Below, one piece after another: positions 16,783 to 23,204 of a stretch of 33,234 nucleotides of DNA (within the stretch, counting starts at the first letter, position 1; every line of letters starts with the position of its first letter). The position numbers and the translations under genes are program-made. Below the pieces are notes generated by a model, which saw only the letters and a program-made list of their open reading frames with translations, had not been told where the DNA came from and did no database searches. Origin of the DNA: Microvirga sesbaniae (GTDB lineage Bacteria; Pseudomonadota; Alphaproteobacteria; Rhizobiales; Beijerinckiaceae); contig NZ_JAMXFJ010000006.1 in the NCBI RefSeq assembly GCF_025460805.1, positions 224,238 through 257,471 of the forward strand. Reading direction: 5' to 3'.

Positions 16783-17382
16783 TCGTCCCGCCGTGTTCTC
16801 CGTGAGTTGCCATGCGCGTTGCCGGTCGGGAGGAAACAGCCGACATCCTCGATCCGGCCAGGAGCGCGAAGCAGCGCGAGAGCATCGGACGTGAAAACTG
16901 GGTCCACTTTTGGGATCGGATCCGATGCTTCACTCTTTGAAGAGCGCATCGTTCGGCGCGGACCCGATGGGCCGCGAGCGTGGTGCGCTTTCGTCCGCGG
17001 GATGCGCTCGGCGGTCCTCCGATCGCGTTCATCGGGACAAGCCCGGTGATGACACCCTCCACACGTCAGTGCCGGCCTTGTGCCGGCCATCCCGATTGTT
17101 TGAAGCGCGGCGCCTCTCGTATCGAGATCACCGGGACAAGCCCGGTGATGACGTGGCGGGTGACCATTGCAGGGGCGCGGCCCCTCCCACGTCATGGCCG
17201 GCCGGTCATCACCCGCCTCTCGCCGGCCATCCCGACTGTCCGATGCTCACATCTTGAAGCGGCGCATCGTCGAGTGCGGACCCGAAGGGCCGCGAGCGGG
17301 GCCCGCTTTCGTCCGCACGATGCGCTCGTCGAAGAGCCTGATGGGTCAGGCCCTGCTCATACGGGCCGGGAACCATGATTCC
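16783..17382. repeat. Repeat-filled gap: family B (16879-17010, 17241-17328) and family A (17024-17238)
   Basis: The first family B copy contains AAAACTGG-GT-CCACTTTT (one mismatch) and ends TCGTCCGCGGGATGCGCT. Family A follows in at least two head-to-tail pieces with hairpins such as GGCCGGCACAAGGCCGGCC on the reverse strand. A second family B copy follows, ending GTCCGCACGATGCGCTCG. Nothing else was identified in these 600 bp. Confidence 0.8.
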
Positions 17383-17532
17383 TCAAGCGGTCCGCCTCGG
17401 CAGAAGGCCGGCTTTGACGTCGGCCGCCGTCACGACCTTGCGGAACACGGCTTCCCGGAGATAGATCGAGTCGAAGACCGACTTGCAGTCTTTCTTCCGG
17501 ATGGACACGAATGGTTTCCGATTGCGCTTCAT
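17383..17532 (-). CDS. Small basic protein of 49 residues, function unknown
   Basis: The frame is open further upstream (ATG at 17631), but the ATG at 17532 has GGGAG at a 7-bp spacing, and a Crp-like promoter at 17560-17602 would start transcription near 17553, giving a 20-nt leader. That promoter lies inside the longer frame, so the short start is preferred. The protein is Lys/Arg-rich (starts MKRNRKPFVSIRKKD) with a possible helix (VTAADVKAGLL). Base composition is less GC-rich than neighbours. No family recognised. Confidence 0.5.
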   Translation of the reverse strand: MKRNRKPFVSIRKKDCKSVFDSIYLREAVFRKVVTAADVKAGLLPRRTA

Positions 17533-17559
17533 GATGAGCTCCCAGTTCAGGATGGACCA

Positions 17560-17602
17560 TTGGTATCCCGAAACGCCCTGCAGGACTGTGTCCGCCGTCA
17601 CA
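17560..17602 (-). promoter_or_regulatory. Crp-like class II promoter for the 49-aa gene
   Basis: On the minus strand TGTGACGGCGGACACA (17602-17587, 9 of 10 arm bases) is centred 29.5 bp before TACCAA (17565-17560). The -10 is the weakest of the set. Confidence 0.45.
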
Positions 17603-17689
17603 ATTCCACGGCCGGAAGCCATTTTCTCCATTCGAGCGCACGTGGTTCAAGGTTCGGGCAACCGCACCTCTACGCCCTCATCGAGCCTC

Positions 17690-17732
17690 TGTGATGCGGG
17701 TTACAGATGGGCGGCGGCGTTCACGGCATCAT
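17690..17732 (+). promoter_or_regulatory. Crp-like class II promoter for the 59-aa gene
   Basis: TGTGATGCGGGTTACA (17690-17705, 9 of 10) is centred 29.5 bp before CATCAT (17727-17732). The implied start is near 17739, 30 nt before the ATG. Confidence 0.6.
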
Positions 17733-17768
17733 GTCGGCAACTGAACCTCTACAGGCAGGAGTGAGCGC

Positions 17769-17948
17769 ATGGACAGGTGCACACGATACTGGGCCCGCTA
17801 CATGGACACGATGGCGTTGTCCCGCCGGGCGATGGACCCGTCGCAGCGCCGTGCTCTGATCCGACAGGCCTATATCTGGCTTCAGCGGTATTTCGACGCC
17901 GAGGAGCGCGAGCTTGCGCGGCGGTCCATCGTGGCGGCGCAGCGATAG
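17769..17948 (+). CDS. Small helical protein of 59 residues, function unknown
   Basis: The ATG at 17769 follows AGGAG (17757-17761) and the promoter at 17690-17732. The protein is rich in Arg, Ala and aromatic residues and should be mainly helical: RYWARYMDTMALSRRAMD, then QRRALIRQAYIWLQRYF, then a charged tail. No signal peptide, membrane helix or known motif. It is convergent with the predicted sRNA-2. Confidence 0.6.
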   Translation: MDRCTRYWARYMDTMALSRRAMDPSQRRALIRQAYIWLQRYFDAEERELARRSIVAAQR

Positions 17949-18053
17949 CTCCGCTCGACCCATCGCGAGCCGCGTCATCTCGCACGGGGCAGCATGGTCC
18001 GCACGATGGGCTAGCCGCTCCGCCCGACATGCCGGCCGGTCTCCACGGCGCAC

Positions 18054-18105
18054 AAAGAAAAGCGCCCCGATATTGGAACAGGGCGCCCAGTTGACAGGGA
18101 GGAAG
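18054..18105 (-). ncRNA. Predicted ~52-nt small RNA with anti-SD motif (sRNA-2)
   Basis: The predicted start is near 18105 from a Crp-like promoter. It begins with CTTCCTCCCTGTC, whose core TCCTCCCT is identical to that of sRNA-1. It ends in a terminator: stem GCGCCC/GGGCGC (18062-18067 with 18081-18086, 13-nt loop) followed on the minus strand by TTTTCTTT. Outside the shared core the two RNAs differ, so they are functional analogues or old duplicates. No reading frame of use was seen. Expression is not shown. Confidence 0.55.
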
Positions 18106-18111
18106 GCTTTC

Positions 18112-18154
18112 ACCCTAACCGATCTCGCTCCGGCGAACTGTGCGCTGCGTCACA
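18112..18154 (-). promoter_or_regulatory. Crp-like class II promoter for sRNA-2
   Basis: On the minus strand TGTGACGCAGCGCACA (18154-18139, 9 of 10) is centred 29.5 bp before TAGGGT (18117-18112). It lies back to back with the plus-strand promoter at 18165-18207. Confidence 0.5.
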
Positions 18155-18164
18155 TCAGGGTCTG

Positions 18165-18207
18165 TGTGATGTCTGTCACGGAAGATCGCGCGGGATCGCG
18201 CGATGAT
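18165..18207 (+). promoter_or_regulatory. Crp-like class II promoter for the 29-aa/57-aa genes
   Basis: TGTGATGTCTGTCACG (18165-18180, 9 of 10) is centred 29.5 bp before GATGAT (18202-18207). The implied start near 18214 leaves a 17-nt leader with AAGGAG. Confidence 0.6.
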
Positions 18208-18230
18208 GATCTCAACTGAAGGAGTTCATC

Positions 18231-18320
18231 ATGACGATCACCATTCTTGACCCCCGATCCGGCCAGCAGGTGACCATTTCGCTTCCCGGCAAGCCGGCGA
18301 GCTGTGTGAAAAGACATTGA
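18231..18320 (+). CDS. Small protein of 29 residues, paralogue of the 44-aa protein
   Basis: The ATG has an excellent ribosome site (GAAGGAG, 18218-18224). The core ILDPRSGQQVTISLPGKP aligns with VLDRWTDQPVIVSVPVRP of the 44-aa gene at 19341: the same hydrophobic-LD-x3-Q-x-V-x-(I/V)-S-x-P pattern, with the same promoter type in front and a second small gene behind. This suggests a duplicated unit. The sequence looks like one beta-hairpin. Function unknown. Confidence 0.6.
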   Translation: MTITILDPRSGQQVTISLPGKPASCVKRH

Positions 18321-18380
18321 TGCGTGGTGCGGGGGATCGGTCCCGAGGCCGGTTCGCCCGTATCCCGCGGGACGGGACAG

Positions 18381-18554
18381 ATGAACCTCAAACAGCATTA
18401 TCAGGATAAGGCCGCCAGGGCTGAGCGCCTCGCGGACGATCCGTACCGGAAGGCGCAGCTTCGCGTCGAGCTCCGTTCGCTGGCGCGCAGATGGCGTCAC
18501 TTCGCGGAGCTGGCGGACTGGCGCGCCCGCCGGTCACGCTATTCCGAGAGCTGA
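18381..18554 (+). CDS. Small charged helical protein of 57 residues
   Basis: This lies 60 bp after the 29-aa gene on the same strand and probably shares its transcript. The ATG at 18381 was chosen over an in-frame GTG at 18324 because the leading 19 residues look non-coding; GGGACGGGACAG precedes it. The protein is highly charged and Ala/Arg-rich (AARAERLADDPYRKAQLRVE, then RRWRHFAELADWRARR) and should form one or two long helices. Similar tiny helical proteins are common in Methylobacterium-like genomes, but I cannot name a family. Confidence 0.55.
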   Translation: MNLKQHYQDKAARAERLADDPYRKAQLRVELRSLARRWRHFAELADWRARRSRYSES

Positions 18555-18576
18555 GGTGTCGATCGGACGATGTCCG

Positions 18577-18620
18577 CTAAAGCCTCGGACGCGGCCCGCG
18601 AGGTCCGCACGATGCGCTAG
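18577..18620. repeat. Short family B repeat
   Basis: A minimal 44-bp copy: starts CTAAAGCCTCGGACG, ends GTCCGCACGATGCGCTAG, almost all terminal sequence with very little centre. Confidence 0.75.
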
Positions 18621-18751
18621 GTGTCTGTGGAGTGGCGGCTCTTCTCAGTGGAGGGCCGCAGGACGGAAGCTTGTCCGACGCCCGCCATGCGCAGGCGCAG
18701 GAGGCCGTCGGCACCGGGAGGAGCGCGCGTGCCTCGACTGCCGCGGATCGC

Positions 18752-18988
18752 TCAATGGAGGGTCGGCATGACGTCCGAGAACGGGATCAGCAGCATCTCG
18801 TCGTCGTCCTCGTCGCTGACATAGACGTGCCAGTCGGAGAAGTCGCGTGCGCCATAGGCTTTCTCGACGAGGGCGCGCGCCAGGGAGAGGGCTCGGTCGC
18901 GAGCCTCGATCAGGTCGAGAACCTCCGCTCCGTGACGATCGATCAGGATTTCGCCCGGGCCTGCGCAGTGGAAGTACAGATAGAACAT
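18752..18988 (-). CDS. DUF6894-type small protein
   Basis: A 78-residue protein with the pattern of the DUF6894 family common in Hyphomicrobiales: a start like MFYLYFHCAGPG in place of the usual M-x-R-Y-F-F-D, then LIDRHGAEVLDLIEARDRA, then a helix and a final strand with an acidic run (DEDDDEMLL). Function is not known for the family. Two ATGs, at 18988 and 19000, each have a GGAGG-type site; 18988 fits the family start. It faces away from the 50-aa gene at 19105 and has no obvious Crp-like site of its own. Confidence 0.75.
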   Translation of the reverse strand: MFYLYFHCAGPGEILIDRHGAEVLDLIEARDRALSLARALVEKAYGARDFSDWHVYVSDEDDDEMLLIPFSDVMPTLH

Positions 18989-19039
18989 GTGAGCCTCCAT
19001 CTCGATGCCTCCACTCTCCCACAGGCGGGACCCGTCTTC

Positions 19040-19082
19040 TGTGCTCATGATCACGGTTCCCGGAAAGACCAGGTGGCATGGT
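19040..19082 (+). promoter_or_regulatory. Crp-like class II promoter for the 50-aa gene
   Basis: TGTGCTCATGATCACG (19040-19055, 8 of 10) is centred 29.5 bp before CATGGT (19077-19082). The implied leader is 16 nt with GGAG. It is the weakest palindrome, supported mainly by its spacing. Confidence 0.45.
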
Positions 19083-19104
19083 CGGCCTCACATGGAGTCC
19101 GATC

Positions 19105-19257
19105 ATGTCCCGTCGCATCCTCTGCCTTCTCGCCCTCCTGTTCGTGGCCGACGCCATTGCTGTGAATGGCCGCGCTCCGCGGCCCGTCGTGCTGTCCGGC
19201 AAAGAGATGCTCGATGTGACCCGCTTCACCCGTCTGCAGGTTTCCCCCGCGGCCTGA
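19105..19257 (+). CDS. Small exported or membrane-anchored protein of 50 residues
   Basis: The N-terminus has the form of a signal peptide or anchor: MSRRILCLLALLFVADAIAV, with two Arg then a hydrophobic core. The remaining ~30 residues would be periplasmic. GGAG (19094-19097) gives good spacing to the ATG, and the Crp-like promoter would start 16 nt upstream. A Cys at residue 7 is too early for a standard lipobox. No family recognised. Confidence 0.6.
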   Translation: MSRRILCLLALLFVADAIAVNGRAPRPVVLSGKEMLDVTRFTRLQVSPAA

Positions 19258-19272
19258 TCCGATCCTCTTCCG

Positions 19273-19315
19273 TGTGATCACCGTCACAGAACACGATGCT
19301 CATCTCCGACACCAT
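19273..19315 (+). promoter_or_regulatory. Crp-like class II promoter for the 44-aa/25-aa genes
   Basis: TGTGATCACCGTCACA (19273-19288) has both arms perfect and is centred 29.5 bp before CACCAT (19310-19315). The leader of about 19 nt carries AAGGAG. Confidence 0.6.
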
Positions 19316-19340
19316 GGGAGCGCACGACAAGGAGATTGCC

Positions 19341-19475
19341 ATGGTTCTCATCGTCCTGGATCGATGGACCGATCAGCCGGTGATCGTTTCCGTTCCGGTC
19401 CGCCCCGCCGTTCGGAGGGACGAACCCGCGATCGTCATCCGCCCTCGTCAGTTCGCCGGCAGGAGCCTGTCATGA
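19341..19475 (+). CDS. Small protein of 44 residues, paralogue of the 29-aa protein
   Basis: The ATG follows AAGGAG at ideal spacing. The first half (LIVLDRWTDQPVIVSVPVRP) matches the 29-aa protein at 18231. The second half (RRDEPAIVIRPRQFAGR) is an extra strand-like segment missing from it. Its TGA overlaps the ATG of the next small gene (ATGA, 19472-19475), a sign of coupled translation and of a real operon. Function unknown. Confidence 0.6.
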   Translation: MVLIVLDRWTDQPVIVSVPVRPAVRRDEPAIVIRPRQFAGRSLS

Positions 19476-19549
19476 AACCGTCCAAGCTCACCGCCATGCG
19501 GCGGGCACGCCGCCGGATCCTCCAGGAGCTCGCCGGAGCCAAACCTTAG
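19472..19549 (+). CDS. Small Arg-rich peptide of 25 residues
   Basis: Coupled to the preceding gene by a 4-bp overlap, with AGGAG at 19461-19465. The peptide is a short amphipathic basic helix (KLTAMRRARRRILQELAG). Its TAG stop is the first three bases of a family B repeat (TAGCGCATCGTGCGG), so the frame may once have been longer and been cut by the insertion. The small size keeps confidence low. Confidence 0.45.
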   Translation: MKPSKLTAMRRARRRILQELAGAKP

Positions 19550-20111
19550 CGCATCGTGCGGACGAAAGCGGGTCACGCTCGTGACCCGAACGTTGCGCCG
19601 CTTCAAGATGGGAGCATGGGACAATCGGGATGGCCGGCACAAGGCCGGCCATGACCGGGAGGGTGTCATCATCCGCTCTCACCATTCTCCCACGTCATCA
19701 CTCGCTTACATCACCCACCACGTCATCACCGGGCTTGTCCCGGTGATCCCGATTGTTTGAGGGGCGGCGCTCTTCCGATCGGGATGGCCGGCACAAGGCC
19801 GGCCCTGACGTGGGGAGGGTCGTGGGGAGGGTCGTGGGGAGGGTGTCGTCACCGGCCCGTTTCACCTCTCCCCGTCATCACCGGGCTTGTCCCGGTGAGC
19901 GCGATCGGAAGACCGCCGGGCGCATCGTGCGGACGATGTGCTGCTTCAGGATGTGGCCATCGGAGCCGTTCCCAAACCTGGGTCCACGTCTCACGTGCGC
20001 AAACATGTCGAAACAACATAACGGAGCGGATCGGGCGGGACGCGGGCTGCGCGTCCTCTGCCCGGCGTCATCCTTCCGGTCTCCTGCGGTTGGGAACCGT
20101 CCTGTCTCTTG
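19547..20111. repeat. Repeat-filled gap: family B (19547-19620, ~19920-19995) and family A (19625-19905)
   Basis: After the family B copy at the stop of the 25-aa gene come several family A pieces, then another family B fragment starting GCGCATCGTGCGGACGATG. Inside family A at 19810-19845 the 12-mer GTGGGGAGGGTC is repeated three times in tandem (last copy one mismatch). No gene is supported here. The interval 20000-20111 is unannotated leader-side DNA. Confidence 0.8.
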
Positions 20112-20139
20112 TTGAGACTCTCCCTCTTTCATCTATAGT
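20112..20139 (+). promoter_or_regulatory. Sigma70-like promoter of the Crp-family gene
   Basis: TTGAGA (20112-20117), 16-bp spacer, TATAGT (20134-20139): the best consensus promoter in this region. The dyad GTCTC-TTGTT-GAGAC (20104-20118) overlaps the -35 and could be an operator. It does not resemble the TGTGA sites. Confidence 0.6.
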
Positions 20140-20201
20140 TGCCTGGCTTCCGTCGCAGGTTGCGATCTCTGTTGGTGAACTCGTGCAGGGGAGTCGTGAA
20201 G

Positions 20202-20912
20202 GTGCGTCTCGATGGAGAACAGATCCGGAAGGACTTGCCGTTTCTCTCGGCTCTCTCCGTGAGTTCGTTCTTTTCCGCGCTCGGCCCGGACGAAATCGCC
20301 CAGATCGCGGCCTTGTGCACGTCCCGCAAGATGCACGACGGCGAAACCTTGTTTCTCAAGGGGGATCCGGGCGACGCTCTCTACGGCGTCCGCCGCGGGC
20401 AGATCGTCATCACGACGACGACCGATGCGGGCCGGCAATTCACGCTCAACATTCTCGGGCCGGGCGACGTCTTCGGCGAGCTCGCCCTCCTGGACGGGCA
20501 CCCGAGGAGCGCCGATGCGGTCGCGTCGGGCAGTGTCGAGCTGTTCATGATCCGGCGGAGCGACTTCCAGGATCTGCTGAAGAGGCGACCGGAAATCACC
20601 ACGCGGATCATCGAACTGCTCTGCGAGCGCGTCCGGTTTTCGAGCGAACGCCTGGAAGAGGCCTCTCTTCTGTCTCTTCGGTCCCGGTTGGCACGGCGTC
20701 TGCTGAAGCTGGCCGAGGATTTCGGCGAGGAGATCGACATCACGCAGGAGGAGCTCAGCGTGCTCGTCGGAGCAGGTCGGGAAACCGTCAATCGGCAGTT
20801 GCAGAAGTGGCGGAGAAGCGGAGCTGTCGAGCTCGGACGGGCCCGCGTGAAGATCATCGACCTACGACGCCTTCAGCAGGAAGCCGTCGAGCGCGACCGG
20901 GATTCCGAATGA
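20202..20912 (+). CDS. Crp/Fnr-family regulator with Crp-like nucleotide pocket and TGTGA-reading helix
   Basis: A 236-residue cyclic-nucleotide-binding regulator. The effector cassette GELALLDGHPRSADAV (about 92-107) keeps the Glu (E93) and the Arg-Ser pair (R102-S103) that hold cAMP in E. coli Crp. A dimer helix runs from about 125 to 160. The C-terminal HTH has GRETVNRQL (192-200): R193, E194 and R198 correspond to the Crp residues that read TGTGA. No Fnr-type cysteine cluster is present. The GTG at 20202 was chosen for the GGGGAG at 8 bp; upstream GTG/TTG codons are in frame. It is a good candidate to bind the TGTGA-N6-TCACA promoters just upstream, but no data link them. Confidence 0.88.
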   Translation: MRLDGEQIRKDLPFLSALSVSSFFSALGPDEIAQIAALCTSRKMHDGETLFLKGDPGDALYGVRRGQIVITTTTDAGRQFTLNILGPGDVFGELALLDGHPRSADAVASGSVELFMIRRSDFQDLLKRRPEITTRIIELLCERVRFSSERLEEASLLSLRSRLARRLLKLAEDFGEEIDITQEELSVLVGAGRETVNRQLQKWRRSGAVELGRARVKIIDLRRLQQEAVERDRDSE

Positions 20913-21003
20913 TCCGCGGTCGAGCTTGGCCGCGCCGGACCGAATGCGCGGGCCTCGGCGATCCTCGGCCGGGCGCCCCCGGGGAGGGCGGAGGCGGCGA
21001 GGG

Positions 21004-21600
21004 CTACCTGTCGGAAGACGAGGTCAGCGACGTACCGGCCTGTTCGAGCGTGAGGTAGACCCAGCCCGCTGTCTCGGCGCTTTCGCGCTTGATGTAGCGA
21101 TAATGGGTGCTGAACCAGGCCAGCACGTCGTCAGTCTTGTTGTCCAGGATGAGGTCACCCCGATCCGTGCGGACGGTCAGGACCGCGTGCCCCTCGCCGT
21201 TCTCGTCGATGACGACGGTCATGCGCATGGCGCGACGGGGAAGGCCGGCCTCCACCAGCATCCTGCGCTTCAGGAGCTGGTAGTCCTCGCAGTCGCCCAG
21301 ACCGTCGCTCGGGTAGCTCCACAGGTCGGCGACGCCCCAATGGTTCTGATCGGTCACCGGGATCAGGGAGCGGTTCACCGACAGGTTCACCGAAGACAGG
21401 AGGGCCGCAAGCTCCGCGGTCAGCGGCAGAAATTCAGGTTCGGTCAGATCGACGGTGCATTCCTCCGCATGGCGGCTGCAGAAAGCGACCCAGCCGGGCA
21501 GGGGTGGCGCCGCCTCGTCCCGGAAAAGGTGGGGACCCGCATTGCCCGAACTCATCGCCGACAGCAGCAAGGCCAGGACGATCCAAATCCGTCTACCCAT
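21004..21600 (-). CDS. Transglutaminase-like periplasmic cysteine peptidase (C93, LapG-like)
   Basis: A 198-residue secreted protein: signal peptide at about 1-21 (WIVLALLLSAMSSGNAG), then a bacterial transglutaminase-like cysteine peptidase core with C104 (GDCEDY), H138 (GHAVL) and D153 (LDNK), a complete triad. The best known member, LapG, clips surface adhesins exported by type I secretion and is held by a c-di-GMP receptor. Here a type I secretion pair lies 2-5 kb away, and both have Crp-like promoters, which suggests a shared export/processing job. Neither an adhesin nor a LapD gene is in the window. The ATG start fits the signal peptide. Confidence 0.88.
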   Translation of the reverse strand: MGRRIWIVLALLLSAMSSGNAGPHLFRDEAAPPLPGWVAFCSRHAEECTVDLTEPEFLPLTAELAALLSSVNLSVNRSLIPVTDQNHWGVADLWSYPSDGLGDCEDYQLLKRRMLVEAGLPRRAMRMTVVIDENGEGHAVLTVRTDRGDLILDNKTDDVLAWFSTHYRYIKRESAETAGWVYLTLEQAGTSLTSSSDR

Positions 21601-21675
21601 GTCGATCTCCCCAGGAGATGCCGGTGATCAGACCGGGGAGGACCCTTCCTCTTGGCCCGAACTGCTCATGGGATC

Positions 21676-21718
21676 AGACTGACGTGTTCCGCTTGGTCGT
21701 TCTGTGCATGTGGTCACA
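21676..21718 (-). promoter_or_regulatory. Possible Crp-like promoter for the C93 peptidase gene
   Basis: On the minus strand TGTGACCACATGCACA (21718-21703, 9 of 10) is centred 29.5 bp before CAGTCT (21681-21676), a poor -10. The implied leader is about 69 nt. Confidence 0.35.
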
Positions 21719-21723
21719 AATTC

Positions 21724-21934
21724 CGGCCCGGCCATGACGTGTGGAGGGTGGCGCGAGCCGGGTGTCTCATCGTCCCACGTCATCACCGGCCGGTCCCGGT
21801 GATCCCGGTCGGAAGACCGCCGATGGCATCGTACGGACGAAAGCGGGCCACGCTCGAACGATGCGCCGCTCAAGGAAGTGAGCATCGGATCCGATCCCGA
21901 GCGTGGGTCCACTTGTCCCGCCCGACGCCGTCGC
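21724..21934. repeat. Family A (21724-21812) and family B (~21825-21925) repeats
   Basis: The family A copy begins GCCCGGCCATGACGTGTGG and ends CACCGGCCGGTCCCGGTGATC. The family B copy is degenerate (GGCATCGTACGGACGAAAGC, later GAGCATCGGATCCGATCC). They fill the gap up to the stop of the patatin gene. Confidence 0.7.
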
Positions 21935-22999
21935 TCAAAGGTACCGGTGGCAGACGTCGATGGAGGATTCGATGCCGACCTTCGCGAAGTCGGTCTTCAG
22001 CCACGCATCGGCCTTCTCGCGCCCGATCGCATGCAGATCGGTGAGGAAGCTCCAATCCGCGTTCAGCTTCGAGGCGGCGCCCAGGTGCTGCATGACGTCG
22101 TCGGCCTCGACGGCATGCAGGCGCACCTCCCTGATATCGGGTGCCAGGACCCGCCCTTCCTCCACGAGCCTGTTGAGGAAGTCGACCGCGCGAACCTCCC
22201 TCATGAGCGACGAGTTGAAGCTGATCTCGTTGATCCGGTTGAGGATCTCGGCCGCCGTCCTGGGGACCGTGGGCCGGCTGATCGGGTTGATGTGAACCAC
22301 CACGATGTCGGATGTCTCGCATTGATAGATCAGCGGAAAGAGCGCCGGATTCCCCATGTAGCCCCCATCCCAGTAATATTCGTCGTCGATCCTCACGGCC
22401 TGAAAGATGAAGGGGAGGCAGGTCGACGCGAGCACCACCTGGGCGCTCATTTCATGGTGCTCGAAAACCCGGATCTTCCCTGAACGAACATTGGTGGCCG
22501 AGAGGAACAGCTTGACCCGGGAATCCGATCGCAGGCGCTCGAAGTCGACCGTCTGCTCGAGGATATCGAGCAGGGGATTGTAGTTGAACGGGTTGAGCTC
22601 GTAGGGCGAGACCACCTGGGTCAGCATGTGAAACAGCAGAAAGGCCGGCGATGCTTCAAGGCTGCGACTTCCGGTGAGACGGTCGAATGCGGATGGTTGA
22701 ACGGGGCTGAACAGAGCCGCCTGCGAGATCCGCCGCCAGAACGCCCCGAGGGCCTGGCGGGCGCCCTCGCGCCCCCCGCTGATCAGCCCGTGGGCGCAGA
22801 CCACCGCATTCACCGCTCCCGCGCTCGTGGCGCTGATGCCCTCGAACGCGATGGCGTCTTCTTCCAGCAGACGGTCCAGCACGCCCCACGCGAAGGCGCC
22901 ATGGGCGCCGCCCCCCTGAAGGGCGAGATTGACCGGCTTGACCTCCTGCCGCGGCGCTGAGCGTCTCCTCCGGGAAGTCCTGCCGTCTGCCCTGTTCAT
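21935..22999 (-). CDS. Patatin-like phospholipase
   Basis: A 354-residue serine lipid acyl-hydrolase. The oxyanion loop GGGAHG is at 29-34, the nucleophile S59 in ATSAG (57-61), and the catalytic Asp is D211 in the DGG motif (YYWDGGYMGNP). The dyad is intact. The family hydrolyses membrane phospholipids; bacterial members act inside the cell or as effectors. No signal peptide is seen. The frame is open upstream to 23125, but that part overlaps a family B repeat, and the ATG at 22999 has GAGG in front; an ATG at 23029 is the alternative. It lies downstream of the secretion genes on the same strand, across a 205-bp gap holding a repeat. Confidence 0.9.
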   Translation of the reverse strand: MNRADGRTSRRRRSAPRQEVKPVNLALQGGGAHGAFAWGVLDRLLEEDAIAFEGISATSAGAVNAVVCAHGLISGGREGARQALGAFWRRISQAALFSPVQPSAFDRLTGSRSLEASPAFLLFHMLTQVVSPYELNPFNYNPLLDILEQTVDFERLRSDSRVKLFLSATNVRSGKIRVFEHHEMSAQVVLASTCLPFIFQAVRIDDEYYWDGGYMGNPALFPLIYQCETSDIVVVHINPISRPTVPRTAAEILNRINEISFNSSLMREVRAVDFLNRLVEEGRVLAPDIREVRLHAVEADDVMQHLGAASKLNADWSFLTDLHAIGREKADAWLKTDFAKVGIESSIDVCHRYL

Positions 23000-23095
23000 G
23001 GTCGCCTCGGCGTCGGGGTCGTTCAGCATTCCGATCAAGAGGATGTTATATGACGTCGATCCTGTCTGGCGAGAGCGCGGACCCGGCCGGGCGGC

Positions 23096-23148
23096 TAGAG
23101 CATCGGACGTGAAAAGTGGACCCACTTTTGGGTCCGCACGATGCGCCA
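23096..23148. repeat. Family B repeat with perfect internal hairpin
   Basis: Starts CTAGAGCATCGGACG, contains AAAAGTGG-AC-CCACTTTT (23113-23130), and ends GTCCGCACGATGCGCC. Confidence 0.8.
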
Positions 23149-23204
23149 GCCACCCGTACAGGATGCTGCACGGGCGGCCTGAGGCGCGGGATGGGCCTGT
23201 CGGC

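Noticed and set aside
20104..20118. GTCTC-TTGTT-GAGAC dyad as another Crp-like site
   Set aside because: The arms do not match TGTGA and it overlaps a -35 rather than sitting at -41.5. It may be an operator for something else.
23000..23125. N-terminal extension of the patatin protein
   Set aside because: The extra 42 codons overlap a family B repeat and have no ribosome site; the ATG at 22999 fits the domain start.
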